In this document: piece by piece, positions 9,189-17,386 of the stretch
Layout: every line of letters starts with the position of its first letter
Position numbering within the stretch: the first letter of the stretch is position 1
Origin: Pseudooceanicola nitratireducens
GTDB lineage: Bacteria; Pseudomonadota; Alphaproteobacteria; Rhodobacterales; Rhodobacteraceae
Direction: 5' to 3'
Length of the DNA stretch: 64,000 nt
NCBI RefSeq assembly: GCF_900109195.1
Contig: NZ_FNZG01000002.1
Location: 318,191-382,190, forward strand
Program-made: the position numbers and the translations under genes
The notes under the pieces: generated by a model
What the model saw: the letters and a program-made list of their open reading frames with translations, nothing else
What the model was told of the DNA's origin: nothing
Database searches by the model: none

Positions 9189-10559
9189 ATGCTGCGCAAC
9201 GATCAATTGGACCAATGGGACCGCGAGGCGTTCTTCCACCCCTCGACCCACCTTGCACAGCACGCCCGCGGAGAGGCACCGAACCGCGTGATCCAGACCG
9301 CCAAGGGCTGTCACATCACCGACCGAGACGGCAATGAACTGCTGGATGCCTTTGCCGGGCTGTACTGTGTGAACGTGGGCTATGGCCGCCCCGAGATCGC
9401 CGAGGCGATCGCCGAACAGGCGAAGGAACTGGCCTATTACCACGCCTATGTGGGACACGGAACTGAGGTCTCGATCACCCTGGCCAAGATGGTGCTGGAC
9501 CGGGCCCCCGCGGGGATGTCCAAGGTCTACTTCGGCCTTGGCGGGTCCGACGCGAACGAGACCAACATCAAGCTGGTCTGGTACTACAACAACATCCTTG
9601 GCCGCCCCGAGAAGAAGAAGATCATCTCGCGTTGGCGGGGCTATCACGGGTCGGGCCTGATGACCGGGTCGCTGACGGGGCTGGAGCTGTTTCACAAGAA
9701 ATTCGACCTGCCGCTGGCCAATGTGATCCACACCGACGCGCCCTATTACCTGCGCCGCCCGGATGCCGGGATGAGCGAGGCCGCCTTTGTCGATCACCTG
9801 GTCGCAGAGCTTGAGGCGCTTATCGAACGCGAAGGCGCGGATACGATCGCGGCCTTTATCGGTGAACCGCTGATGGGCACCGGTGGCATCGTGCCGCCGC
9901 CCGAAGGCTACTGGCCCGCGATCCAGAAGGTTCTGGACAAGCACGACATCCTGCTGATCGCGGATGAGGTCGTCACCGGGTTTGGCCGGTTGGGGTCGAT
10001 GTTCGGGTCGGATCACTACGGGATGCGCCCGGACCTGATCACCATCGCCAAGGGCCTGACCTCGGCCTATGCGCCGCTGTCGGGGTCCATCGTGGGCGAC
10101 AAGATGTGGAAGGTGCTGGAACAGGGCACGGACGAAAACGGGCCGATCGGCCACGGCTGGACCTATTCCGCGCATCCGATCGGGGCGGCGGCCGGGGTCG
10201 CCAACCTGAAGCTGATCGACGACCTGAAACTGGTCGAGAACGCGGGCCGGGTCGGCAAGATCCTGAACGATGCGCTGCGCGATGCGGTCGGGGGCCATGC
10301 TCATGTGGCCGAGGTCCGCGGCGAAGGCATGATCGCGGCGGTGGAGTTCCAGAAGGACGTCGCCGGGCGGAAGTTCTTCGAGGCGTCCGAGAAGATCGGG
10401 CCGCAGATCTCGGCCAAGCTGCTGGAGCAGGGGGTGATCGCCCGCGCCATGCCGCAGGGCGACATCCTGGGCTTTGCGCCGCCCTTCTGCCTGACCGAGG
10501 CAGAGGTCGAGGAAATCGCCGGAAAGACCGCCGAGGCCGTCGCGGCCGTCCTGGGGTAA
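9189..10559 (+). CDS. Class III (omega) aminotransferase, putrescine/taurine-pyruvate type
   Basis: PLP enzyme of 456 residues. The pyridine-N aspartate is in LLIADEVV (D259) and the Schiff-base lysine in LITIAKGLTS (K288); FGLGGSDANETN at 115-126 binds PLP phosphate. The family transaminates terminal amines of putrescine, taurine, beta-alanine or diaminobutyrate. AGGAGGG at 9177-9183 picks the ATG at 9189 over an in-frame upstream start at 9078. It is divergent from the DoeA-like gene and could do the DoeD-like transamination after deacetylation. It is a paralogue of the partial aminotransferase at the window start, not a tight duplicate. Confidence 0.9.
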   Translation: MLRNDQLDQWDREAFFHPSTHLAQHARGEAPNRVIQTAKGCHITDRDGNELLDAFAGLYCVNVGYGRPEIAEAIAEQAKELAYYHAYVGHGTEVSITLAKMVLDRAPAGMSKVYFGLGGSDANETNIKLVWYYNNILGRPEKKKIISRWRGYHGSGLMTGSLTGLELFHKKFDLPLANVIHTDAPYYLRRPDAGMSEAAFVDHLVAELEALIEREGADTIAAFIGEPLMGTGGIVPPPEGYWPAIQKVLDKHDILLIADEVVTGFGRLGSMFGSDHYGMRPDLITIAKGLTSAYAPLSGSIVGDKMWKVLEQGTDENGPIGHGWTYSAHPIGAAAGVANLKLIDDLKLVENAGRVGKILNDALRDAVGGHAHVAEVRGEGMIAAVEFQKDVAGRKFFEASEKIGPQISAKLLEQGVIARAMPQGDILGFAPPFCLTEAEVEEIAGKTAEAVAAVLG

Positions 10560-10570
10560 CCCGGGCCAGG

Positions 10571-10592
10571 CCCCGGGGGGCGCCCCCCGGGG
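10571..10592 (+). terminator. GC-rich palindrome after the aminotransferase
   Basis: Twelve bases after the stop there is a perfect palindrome with ten-base arms (CCCCGGGGGG and CCCCCCGGGG) around CG. There is no T-tract, so intrinsic termination is only possible, not certain. Confidence 0.4.
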
Positions 10593-10601
10593 TGATGTGA
10601 C

Positions 10602-10641
10602 TTTACGCAGGATTGCCCTAGGTATCCTGCTGGACCGTAAA
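10602..10641. promoter_or_regulatory. Long interrupted inverted repeat upstream of second Pot-type operon
   Basis: Two nested pairs of arms are arranged symmetrically: TTTACG (10602) with CGTAAA (ending 10641), and CAGGAT (10608) with ATCCTG (ending 10629). The inner pair encloses a ten-base loop. It lies in the 197-base gap before the second importer, among several further GTAAA/TTTAC boxes (near 10636-10665 and 10703). It could be a regulator binding site or leader-RNA structure. Confidence 0.4.
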
Positions 10642-10756
10642 AACGTCGTAAACGTGGAGTAAAGCGCCGCCTTTTGGTTGCAACCTGTGCACAGCGGAGT
10701 CTTTACTGGTCCCATAACAGCGGCAAAAGCCGCGAGATGACAACGGGGAGCCAGCT

Positions 10757-11854
10757 TTGGCTGACATGACAAGCGATGCGTTCGTTGAATTCGAACGCGT
10801 GCAGAAAAGCTATGATGGCGAGACGCTCGTCGTCAAAGACCTCAACCTCTCACTGCCGAAGGGCGAGTTTCTGACGATGCTCGGGCCGTCGGGGTCAGGC
10901 AAGACCACCTGCCTGATGATGCTGGCGGGGTTCGAAACCGCCACCCACGGTGAGATCAAATTGGACGGAAAGCCGATCAACAACATCCCGCCGCACAAGC
11001 GCGGCATCGGGATGGTGTTCCAGAACTACGCGCTGTTCCCGCACATGACCGTGGCCGAGAACCTGTCCTTCCCGCTGGAAGTGCGGCGGATGGGCAAGTC
11101 GGACCGCGAGGCGAAGGTGAAGCGCGCGCTGGAGATGGTGCAGATGGGGGCCTTTGGTGGCCGCCGTCCCGCGCAGCTTTCGGGCGGTCAGCAGCAGCGG
11201 ATCGCGCTGGCGCGCGCCCTGGTGTTCGAGCCCGAGCTGGTCCTGATGGACGAACCGCTTGGCGCGCTCGACAAACAGCTGCGCGAACACATGCAGTTCG
11301 AGATCACCAGCATCGCGCACAACCTTGGGATCACCACCGTCTACGTGACCCACGACCAGACCGAAGCGCTGACCATGTCGGACCGCGTGGCGGTGTTCGA
11401 CGATGGCCGCATTCAGCAGCTGGCCCCGCCGGATGAGCTGTATGAAAGCCCGCAGAACAGTTTCGTGGCGCAGTTCATCGGCGAAAACAACACGCTGGAA
11501 GGCGTGGTGCAGGAGATCCGCGGCGATCACTGCACGGTCAAGCTTGACGACGGCTCGATCATCGACGCCAAGCCGGTGAACGTGTCTGCCGTCGGGGATC
11601 GCACGCTGGTGTCGATCCGGCCCGAGCGGGTCGAGATGGACAAGACCCGGCTTAGCCCCGATGCCCATACGCTCAAGGCCGAAGTGCTGGAGTTCATCTA
11701 CATGGGCGACATTTTCCGCACCCGTCTGCGCGTGGCGGGATCGGACAATTTCGTCATCAAGACCCGGAACGCCCCCGACCAGCGTCGCCTGACCAAGGGC
11801 GAAACGATCGAGATCGGCTGGCTAGCGGACGATTGCCGGGCGCTTGACGCCTGA
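10757..11854 (+). CDS. Polyamine-type ABC transporter ATP-binding protein, second system (PotA family)
   Basis: ATPase of the second Pot-type importer, 365 residues from a TTG start. Walker A GPSGSGKT is at 43-50, signature LSGGQQQR at 141-148, Walker B LVLMDEP at 161-167; a C-terminal TOBE-like domain follows residue 240. The TTG at 10757 is six bases after GGGGAG (10745-10750) and was preferred; an ATG at 10766 is the alternative but lies 15 bases from that site. It is the first gene of the operon, followed by its binding protein, a DUF1330 gene and two permeases. Confidence 0.93.
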   Translation: MADMTSDAFVEFERVQKSYDGETLVVKDLNLSLPKGEFLTMLGPSGSGKTTCLMMLAGFETATHGEIKLDGKPINNIPPHKRGIGMVFQNYALFPHMTVAENLSFPLEVRRMGKSDREAKVKRALEMVQMGAFGGRRPAQLSGGQQQRIALARALVFEPELVLMDEPLGALDKQLREHMQFEITSIAHNLGITTVYVTHDQTEALTMSDRVAVFDDGRIQQLAPPDELYESPQNSFVAQFIGENNTLEGVVQEIRGDHCTVKLDDGSIIDAKPVNVSAVGDRTLVSIRPERVEMDKTRLSPDAHTLKAEVLEFIYMGDIFRTRLRVAGSDNFVIKTRNAPDQRRLTKGETIEIGWLADDCRALDA

Positions 11855-11965
11855 GGATATCGGTTTCGACGCGCCCCCGGCGCGCCGATCACCTTGGCCA
11901 CCGCGTCCGACCCGTGGCGTGCGGCTAACAAAACCCGAAAACGGGAATAAAACAGGGAGACCAGT

Positions 11966-13075
11966 ATGAAACTGACCAAGACCCTTCTTGCGACGACGGC
12001 TCTGACCGTCGCGGCCGGTTCGGCGATGGCGGAAAGCCACATGGCATCCGACATGACGCTCGTATCCTGGGGCGGCGCGTACCAGTCGTCGCAGCAGAAA
12101 GCCTATGTGGAGCCCTACCAGGCCAACAACCCCGGCGTGAACGTCGTCTGGGACGAATCGTCCAACGAAGCCGTGGCCAAGCTGCGCGCCATGAACGAAG
12201 CCGGCAACATCACCTGGGACCTCGTGGACGTCGTGGCATCCGACGCGATCCGTCTGTGCGACGAAGGCCTGGCGATGGAAATCGACCCGGAAGCGGACCT
12301 GGCGGCTGCGCCCGACGGCACCTCGGCCGAGGATGACTTCGGCGACCTGCTGGTGTCCGACTGCTTCATCCCGCAGATCGTCTATTCGACCACCTTCGGC
12401 TATCGCACCGACATGGTTGGCGACACCCCGCCGACCTCGGTCTGCGCCGTGTTCGACACCGAAGCCTACCCGGGCAAGCGCGCCCTGGAAAAGCGTCCGA
12501 TCAACAACATGGAATGGGCGCTTCTGTGTGACGGCGTTGCCAAGGAAGACGTCTATGACGTTCTGGAAACCCCGGAAGGTCAGGACCAGGCCCTTGCCAA
12601 GCTCGACACCATCAAGGACGACGTGATCTGGTGGTCCGCCGGTGCCGACACCCCGCAGCTGCTTGCCGATGGCGAAGTGGTCATGGGTTCGACCTACAAC
12701 GGCCGCCTCTTCTCGGTCATCGAAGAGCAGGACCAGCCTGTCGCGATGCTCTGGGACGCTCAGGTGTTCGACCTGGACGGCTGGATCATTCCCGCCGGTC
12801 TCAGCGATGAGCGTCTGGCCCGCGTGAAGGACTTCGTGAAGTTCGCCACCGACACGCAGCGTCTGGCAGACCAGGCCAAGTACATCTCGTACGGCCCGGC
12901 GCGTCAGTCCTCGGCTCCGCTGGTTGGTCAGCACGCCGAGCTGGGCATCGACATGGCTCCGCACATGCCGACCGACCCGAACAACGCCACGAACACGTTC
13001 CTCTACAACTACGAGTTCTGGGCTGACTATCGCGACGACATCGACGCGAAGTTCCAGGCGTGGCTGGCACAATAA
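11966..13075 (+). CDS. Polyamine-type ABC transporter substrate-binding protein, second system (PotD-like)
   Basis: Periplasmic binding protein of 369 residues with a Sec signal peptide (MKLTKTLLATTALTVAAGSAMA, hydrophobic core 7-20). The mature part starts with a short ESHMASDMTLVSWGGAYQ, typical of the iron/polyamine extracellular-solute-binding family. It sits between its ATPase and the DUF1330 gene. It is quite different from the first binding protein at 1358, so the two importers probably take up different ligands. Confidence 0.92.
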   Translation: MKLTKTLLATTALTVAAGSAMAESHMASDMTLVSWGGAYQSSQQKAYVEPYQANNPGVNVVWDESSNEAVAKLRAMNEAGNITWDLVDVVASDAIRLCDEGLAMEIDPEADLAAAPDGTSAEDDFGDLLVSDCFIPQIVYSTTFGYRTDMVGDTPPTSVCAVFDTEAYPGKRALEKRPINNMEWALLCDGVAKEDVYDVLETPEGQDQALAKLDTIKDDVIWWSAGADTPQLLADGEVVMGSTYNGRLFSVIEEQDQPVAMLWDAQVFDLDGWIIPAGLSDERLARVKDFVKFATDTQRLADQAKYISYGPARQSSAPLVGQHAELGIDMAPHMPTDPNNATNTFLYNYEFWADYRDDIDAKFQAWLAQ

Positions 13076-13084
13076 AGATCTGAG

Positions 13085-13137
13085 GGCGGGGATCTTCCCC
13101 GCCTGACGGTCCGGGGCGCGCACGTGTGCCCCGGACC
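13085..13137 (+). terminator. Double hairpin after the second binding-protein gene
   Basis: Two stem-loops follow the stop. The first is GGCGGGGA/TCCCCGCC with a 3-base loop (13085-13103). The second is GGTCCGGGGC/GCCCCGGACC with a 10-base loop (13108-13137). Neither has a T-run. They probably protect the binding-protein mRNA end or reduce read-through into the permease genes. Confidence 0.5.
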
Positions 13138-13186
13138 ACACCCAGAATGACCGCGACAACGCGGCGAAACAACGGGGACCAACCAC

Positions 13187-13474
13187 ATGCCGAAAGGCTA
13201 CATCATTGGCCATATCACGGTGAAAGACCCTGAGGCCTACAAGGAATACGTGGAACGGGACACGCCCATCCTGGAAGGCTACGGCGGACGGTTCATCGTT
13301 CGTGGCGGGGCCTCGGAGGCACCCGAAGGTCCGATGAAGGACCGGCACGTGGTCATCGAATTCCCCACGTTCGAGGACGCCAAGCGCGCCTATCATTCCC
13401 CCGAATATCAAGAGGTGGTGAAGATCCGTCATGCCACCGCCGACAGCGACATCATCCTCGTGGAGGGCGTCTGA
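13187..13474 (+). CDS. DUF1330 domain protein
   Basis: Small cytoplasmic protein of 95 residues with the DUF1330 ferredoxin-like (dimeric alpha/beta barrel) pattern: PKGYIIGHITVKDPEAY at the N-terminus, a central GGRFIVRGG (about 29-37) and the conserved HVVIEFPTFEDAKRAYHS region. Its biochemical role is unknown. It lies between the binding-protein and permease genes and stops one base before the permease ATG, so it is co-transcribed with the importer. Confidence 0.85.
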   Translation: MPKGYIIGHITVKDPEAYKEYVERDTPILEGYGGRFIVRGGASEAPEGPMKDRHVVIEFPTFEDAKRAYHSPEYQEVVKIRHATADSDIILVEGV

Positions 13475-13475
13475 C

Positions 13476-15029
13476 ATGGCCGATGCAAGTGTTTCCGAAG
13501 CCAAGGGCGGGCCGATGCTGGCCGCCGACGGCACGCCCCTGAAGAAATCCCTGTCGCGCGCCCTGCGCCGTCAGAAGATGCGGGCGTTGGCGCTGATCGC
13601 GCCGCTGCTGGTCTTTGTTCTGCTGACCTTCGTGCTGCCGATCGGCGACATGCTTCTGCGGTCGATCAAGAACGACATCGTGGCCGAAACCCTGCCCGCC
13701 ACCGTGGTCGAGCTGGCCGACTGGGACCCCGAGGCCGAGGCGCTGCCGGGCGACGACGTCTGGATGGCCTTCTACGTCGACATGTGGTTCGCGTCGGAAC
13801 GCAAGGAACACACCCGGCTGGGCACGCGCCTGAACTATGAACAGACCGGCGTGTCGTCGCTGTTCCGCAAGACCGGGCGGCGGGTCGACCGCTTTGACAC
13901 CGATGTCTATGCCGATCAGTTCGTGGCGCTGGACGCCGCCTGGGAAAACCCCGCGACCTTCGCGTCGCTGCTGGACAGCGATGCCGCCGATGCGCTTCCC
14001 GTGACCGCCGACGCCTGGGCGCGCTGGAAGGACTTCAACGAGGAAGAGGGCGACAAGGTCCTGGAAGAGGACGTGCCCGATTTCCTTTATACCGCGCTGT
14101 ATCATGATCTGAGCAAGGCCCCGCAGGTCTCTGGCCCCGCGCTGAGCGCCGCCGCCGCGGCCGTGCCGGGGTTCGAGACCGTATCGCTGCCCGAACAGTT
14201 CGAGGACGCGGACGAGGACTGGATGGACCCCGAGGTCTGGAAGACCATCCAGCTGTATTCGCCGCGCGTCACCTCGGGCTATTTCGCCAATGCCGCGGAC
14301 ATGCAGCTGACGCCCGAGGGCATTCAGCAGCGCCCCGAGAACGAACAGATCTATGGCACGCTGTTCAAGCGGACGCTGTTCATGTCGCTGATGATCACCG
14401 GGTCCTGCATCCTGCTGGCCTATCCGGTGGCCTGGCTGCTGGCGAACCTGCCGATGCGGGTAGCCAACCTGCTGATGATCCTGGTGCTTCTGCCTTTCTG
14501 GACCTCGCTTCTGGTGCGGACATCGGCCTGGAAGGTGATGCTGCAGCAACAGGGCGTGATCAACGATGTACTGGTCTGGCTTGGGCTGGTCGCGGATGAT
14601 GCCCGCCTGACCATGATCAACAACCAGTTCGGCACGATCGTGGCGATGACGCACATCCTGCTGCCCTTCATGATCCTGCCGATGTATTCGGTGATGCAGA
14701 CCATTCCGCCGACCTACCTGCGCGCGGCCAAATCGCTTGGCGCGACCAACTGGACGGCCTTCTGGCGGGTGTATTTCCCGCAGTCGGTGCCGGGCATCGG
14801 GGCGGGGTCCATCCTCGTCTTCATCCTGGCCATCGGCTATTACATCACGCCGGAAATCGTCGGCGGCAACACGGGCACGTTCATTTCGAACCGGATTGCC
14901 TATCACATCTCGTCGTCGCTCAACTGGGGTCTCGCGGCGGCACTGGGGACGATCCTTCTGGTGGTCGTGCTGGTGCTCTACTGGGCCTATGACAAGATCG
15001 TCGGCATCGACAACGTGAAGCTGGGGTGA
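13476..15029 (+). CDS. Polyamine-type ABC transporter permease with large periplasmic insertion
   Basis: PotB-family permease of 517 residues, far longer than the usual 280-300. TM1 is at about 38-60. A hydrophilic, acidic stretch of about 235 residues (62-298) separates it from TM2 (about 300-323) and would lie in the periplasm. The rest is normal: five more helices and an EAA loop, YLRAAKSLGATNWTAFWRVY, near 414-433. The ATG at 13476 follows the DUF1330 stop by one base; upstream in-frame codons lie within that gene. Confidence 0.9.
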   Translation: MADASVSEAKGGPMLAADGTPLKKSLSRALRRQKMRALALIAPLLVFVLLTFVLPIGDMLLRSIKNDIVAETLPATVVELADWDPEAEALPGDDVWMAFYVDMWFASERKEHTRLGTRLNYEQTGVSSLFRKTGRRVDRFDTDVYADQFVALDAAWENPATFASLLDSDAADALPVTADAWARWKDFNEEEGDKVLEEDVPDFLYTALYHDLSKAPQVSGPALSAAAAAVPGFETVSLPEQFEDADEDWMDPEVWKTIQLYSPRVTSGYFANAADMQLTPEGIQQRPENEQIYGTLFKRTLFMSLMITGSCILLAYPVAWLLANLPMRVANLLMILVLLPFWTSLLVRTSAWKVMLQQQGVINDVLVWLGLVADDARLTMINNQFGTIVAMTHILLPFMILPMYSVMQTIPPTYLRAAKSLGATNWTAFWRVYFPQSVPGIGAGSILVFILAIGYYITPEIVGGNTGTFISNRIAYHISSSLNWGLAAALGTILLVVVLVLYWAYDKIVGIDNVKLG

Positions 15030-15034
15030 GGGAC

Positions 15035-16252
15035 ATGAGCGATCTGAGCGTAAACAAGGGCCAACCCAACATGTCCGGTTTCGTCGTGCCCGTGGTGGGC
15101 GGACTGGGCCTGATCCTGGGCTTTCTGACCGGCAACGTCGTCGGGGCACCCCTGGTGGGGCTGCTTCTGGGGGCGGTGATCGGTGCCGTGCTGGCCGTGG
15201 TGCTGAACCGCATGGTGCCCAACAAGGCCATGGGCCGTTGGGCCGTCATCCTGGGCTTTGCCGTGATCGGTTTCCTTTTCGGAGGCCTGGGCGGTGCCGT
15301 GGGCGGCGCGCTGATCGGCGCGATCATCTCGTGGTTCGCCTATTGGATCGGACGCGGGACCTACCGCAAATCGGTGCCGATCTATTACACCAGAGGACAG
15401 ACGCTGTGGTGGAACAGCTTCCTGTTCGTCTGCGGGGCGATCTTCGTCTTCCTGATCACGCCGATCCTGGTGGTGCTGCCGCTGTCCTTCAACGCCGAGG
15501 ACTTCTTTACCTTCACCCCTGAGATGCTGCGCCTCGACCCCGAGGGCTATTCGCTGAAGCACTACCGCGACTTCTTCCAGACCGATGACTGGCAGCTGGC
15601 GCTGAAGAACTCTCTGGTGATTGCGCCGATCGCGACGATCATCTCGGTCTCGCTTGGGACGCTGGCGGCGATCGGGCTGTCGCAAAGCCACGTGCCGTTC
15701 CGCCGGCCGATCATGGCGATCCTGATTTCGCCGATGATCGTGCCGCTGATCATCTCGGCCACGGGGATGTTCTTCTTCTACTCGACGCTCGGCAACTTCC
15801 TGGAAGGGTCGCTTGGTATGTCCAAGTCGCTTGTGGGCTACATCAAGGTGATCCTGGCGCATGCGGTGCTGGGCATTCCCTTCGTGATCATCACCGTGAC
15901 GGCGACGCTTGTGGGCTTCGACCGGTCGCTGACCCGCGCGGCGGCGAACATGGGGGCGGACCCGGTGACGACCTTCTTCCGGGTGCAGATGCCGCTGATC
16001 CTGCCCGGCGTGATCTCGGGCGGGCTGTTCGCCTTCATCACCTCGTTCGACGAGGTGGTCGTGGTTCTGTTTGTCGGTTCGGCCGCGCAGAAGACGCTGC
16101 CCTGGCAGATGTTCATCGGGTTGCGCGAACAGATCTCGCCCACGATCCTGGCGGTGGCGACGATCCTGGTCGTGATCTCGATCGGGTTGCTGGCCACGGT
16201 CGAACTGCTGCGCCGCCGGAGCGAGCGTCTGCGCGGCATGTCGCCGGGCTAA
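15035..16252 (+). CDS. Polyamine-type ABC transporter permease with extra N-terminal membrane domain
   Basis: PotC-family permease of 405 residues, about 110-130 longer than usual. Residues 14-105 form an additional glycine-rich membrane domain (about four helices, with GxxxG-type packing such as GLLLGAVIGAV and GGLGGAVGGALIG). The canonical permease starts near 122, with the EAA loop TRAAANMGADPVTTFFRVQ near 307-325. The ATG at 15035 has GGTGAGGG just upstream; a GTG at 15026 overlaps the preceding stop and is less likely. Last gene of the second importer operon. Confidence 0.9.
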   Translation: MSDLSVNKGQPNMSGFVVPVVGGLGLILGFLTGNVVGAPLVGLLLGAVIGAVLAVVLNRMVPNKAMGRWAVILGFAVIGFLFGGLGGAVGGALIGAIISWFAYWIGRGTYRKSVPIYYTRGQTLWWNSFLFVCGAIFVFLITPILVVLPLSFNAEDFFTFTPEMLRLDPEGYSLKHYRDFFQTDDWQLALKNSLVIAPIATIISVSLGTLAAIGLSQSHVPFRRPIMAILISPMIVPLIISATGMFFFYSTLGNFLEGSLGMSKSLVGYIKVILAHAVLGIPFVIITVTATLVGFDRSLTRAAANMGADPVTTFFRVQMPLILPGVISGGLFAFITSFDEVVVVLFVGSAAQKTLPWQMFIGLREQISPTILAVATILVVISIGLLATVELLRRRSERLRGMSPG

Positions 16253-16277
16253 GGCCGGGGCGCATCTGGAAAACGGG

Positions 16278-16304
16278 AAACGGGGGCGCTGTCGCCCCCG
16301 TTTT
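16278..16304 (+). terminator. Intrinsic terminator of the second importer operon
   Basis: Stem AAACGGGGGCG/CGCCCCCGTTT with the 4-base loop CTGT, followed by a T-rich run (TTTTCTATT). It also serves the convergent ohrR gene, whose stop is at 16312, because the stem starts with an A-run. Confidence 0.85.
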
Positions 16305-16311
16305 CTATTGC

Positions 16312-16758
16312 TCAGCCCCTGGGATCGCGGTCTTCGATCGCATCGCGCAGGGCGAAGATGTCATCGCGCAGGCGGCGCGCCTCGTCCAGGGTCAGCCCCG
16401 TAGCATCGAAGACGCAGCCGACCAGATCGGCAACCTCGGATTTCAGCGCGTTTGCCTTGTCGGTCAGCGCGATGGTCACGACCCGTTCGTCGGCTTCGGA
16501 CCGGGCCCGCGTGACCAGTCCGGCCTCGGCCATGCGTTTCAGCAGAGGGGTAAGCGTATTGCTTTCCAGCCCCAGTTCCTCGCCCAGCTGGCCGACCGTC
16601 TTGCCGTCGCGATCCCACAATGAGACCAGAACGAGGTACTGGGGATAGGTCAGCCCCAACCGTGCGAGCAGCGGGCGATACAGCCGATTCATCGCGTTGT
16701 TCGCCGAATAAAGGGCGAAGCAGATCAGGTCCTGGGTGCCGAGGGGTCTGTGTTCCAT
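16312..16758 (-). CDS. ohrR: MarR-family organic-peroxide sensor repressor OhrR
   Basis: Winged-helix MarR protein of 148 residues. The N-terminal peroxidatic cysteine is present in LICFALYSA (C13), and a second cysteine, C115 in LVGCVFDA, matches the 2-Cys type of OhrR that forms a disulfide between subunits. The wing helix region is ESNTLTPLLKRM (65-76). It is divergent from ohr with palindromic operators between them, the standard autoregulated arrangement. Oxidised OhrR is expected to release the operators and induce ohr. Confidence 0.93.
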   Translation of the reverse strand: MEHRPLGTQDLICFALYSANNAMNRLYRPLLARLGLTYPQYLVLVSLWDRDGKTVGQLGEELGLESNTLTPLLKRMAEAGLVTRARSEADERVVTIALTDKANALKSEVADLVGCVFDATGLTLDEARRLRDDIFALRDAIEDRDPRG

Positions 16759-16769
16759 GCGTCATAAAT

Positions 16770-16785
16770 AAATCGTGCACGATTT
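16770..16785. promoter_or_regulatory. OhrR operator 1
   Basis: Perfect 16-base palindrome AAATCGTGCACGATTT, 12 bases upstream of the ohrR start, in the ohrR-ohr intergenic region. Position and AT-ends fit a MarR-type site, likely autorepressing ohrR. Confidence 0.75.
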
Positions 16786-16824
16786 GATCGCAAGGGATTG
16801 ACGACTGGGGGTGACTTCCTAAAT

Positions 16825-16840
16825 ATATCGTACACGATAT
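16825..16840. promoter_or_regulatory. OhrR operator 2
   Basis: Near-perfect palindrome ATATCGTACACGATAT (arms ATATCGT/ACGATAT), sharing the ATCGT...ACGAT core with operator 1 and located 30 bases before ohr. A more diverged copy, AAGCGTGAGCGATTT, follows at 16841-16855 and may be a half-functional third site. Confidence 0.75.
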
Positions 16841-16869
16841 AAGCGTGAGCGATTTAAAAGGAGAGCCCC

Positions 16870-17298
16870 ATGTCCATCACCCCCCTCTATTCCACCGAAG
16901 CCACTGCAACCGGCGGCCGTGACGGCAAGGTCAGCGCCGCCGATGGCGCGCTGGTTCTGGATCTGGCCATGCCGAAAGAGCTTGGTGGCAGCGGCGCGGG
17001 CCACAACCCCGAACAGTTGTTCGCTGCCGGCTATGCCAGCTGCTTTTCCTCGGCTCTTGGGCTGATCGCGCGGCAGGACAAATCCGTGGGCAAGCTGCCG
17101 GAAGGCACCGAGGTGACCGCCACCGTGGGCATCGGCAAGACCGACGCAGGCGGCTTTGGCCTGACGGTTGCGCTGAAGGTCAGCACGCCGGGGCTGGACC
17201 GCGACGTGGCTGAACGGCTGGCCCATGCGGCGCATCAGGTGTGCCCCTATTCCAACGCCGTGCGCGGCAACGTGGATGTCGAGGTCTCGGTCGCCTGA
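16870..17298 (+). CDS. ohr: Organic hydroperoxide resistance protein Ohr
   Basis: Thiol-dependent peroxidase of the OsmC/Ohr family, 142 residues, usual length. Both catalytic cysteines are present: C58 in GYASCFSSAL and C125 in HQVCPYSNAVRGN. It reduces organic and lipid hydroperoxides with lipoyl-dependent recycling. The start has AAGGAGAG about five bases upstream. Controlled by the divergent OhrR. Confidence 0.95.
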   Translation: MSITPLYSTEATATGGRDGKVSAADGALVLDLAMPKELGGSGAGHNPEQLFAAGYASCFSSALGLIARQDKSVGKLPEGTEVTATVGIGKTDAGGFGLTVALKVSTPGLDRDVAERLAHAAHQVCPYSNAVRGNVDVEVSVA

Positions 17299-17332
17299 AC
17301 CGGCGGCACGAGTCCTGGTCGGCTATCAAAGG

Positions 17333-17361
17333 AAAAGGCGCGGGAGAGACCCGCGCCTTTT
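17333..17361. terminator. Bidirectional terminator between ohr and ilvE
   Basis: Perfect 12-base stem, AAAAGGCGCGGG/CCCGCGCCTTTT, with loop AGAGA. The A-run and T-run at the two ends allow termination of both convergent genes. Confidence 0.88.
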
Positions 17362-17386
17362 GTTATTTCCCGGAAGGGGGCGGGGA

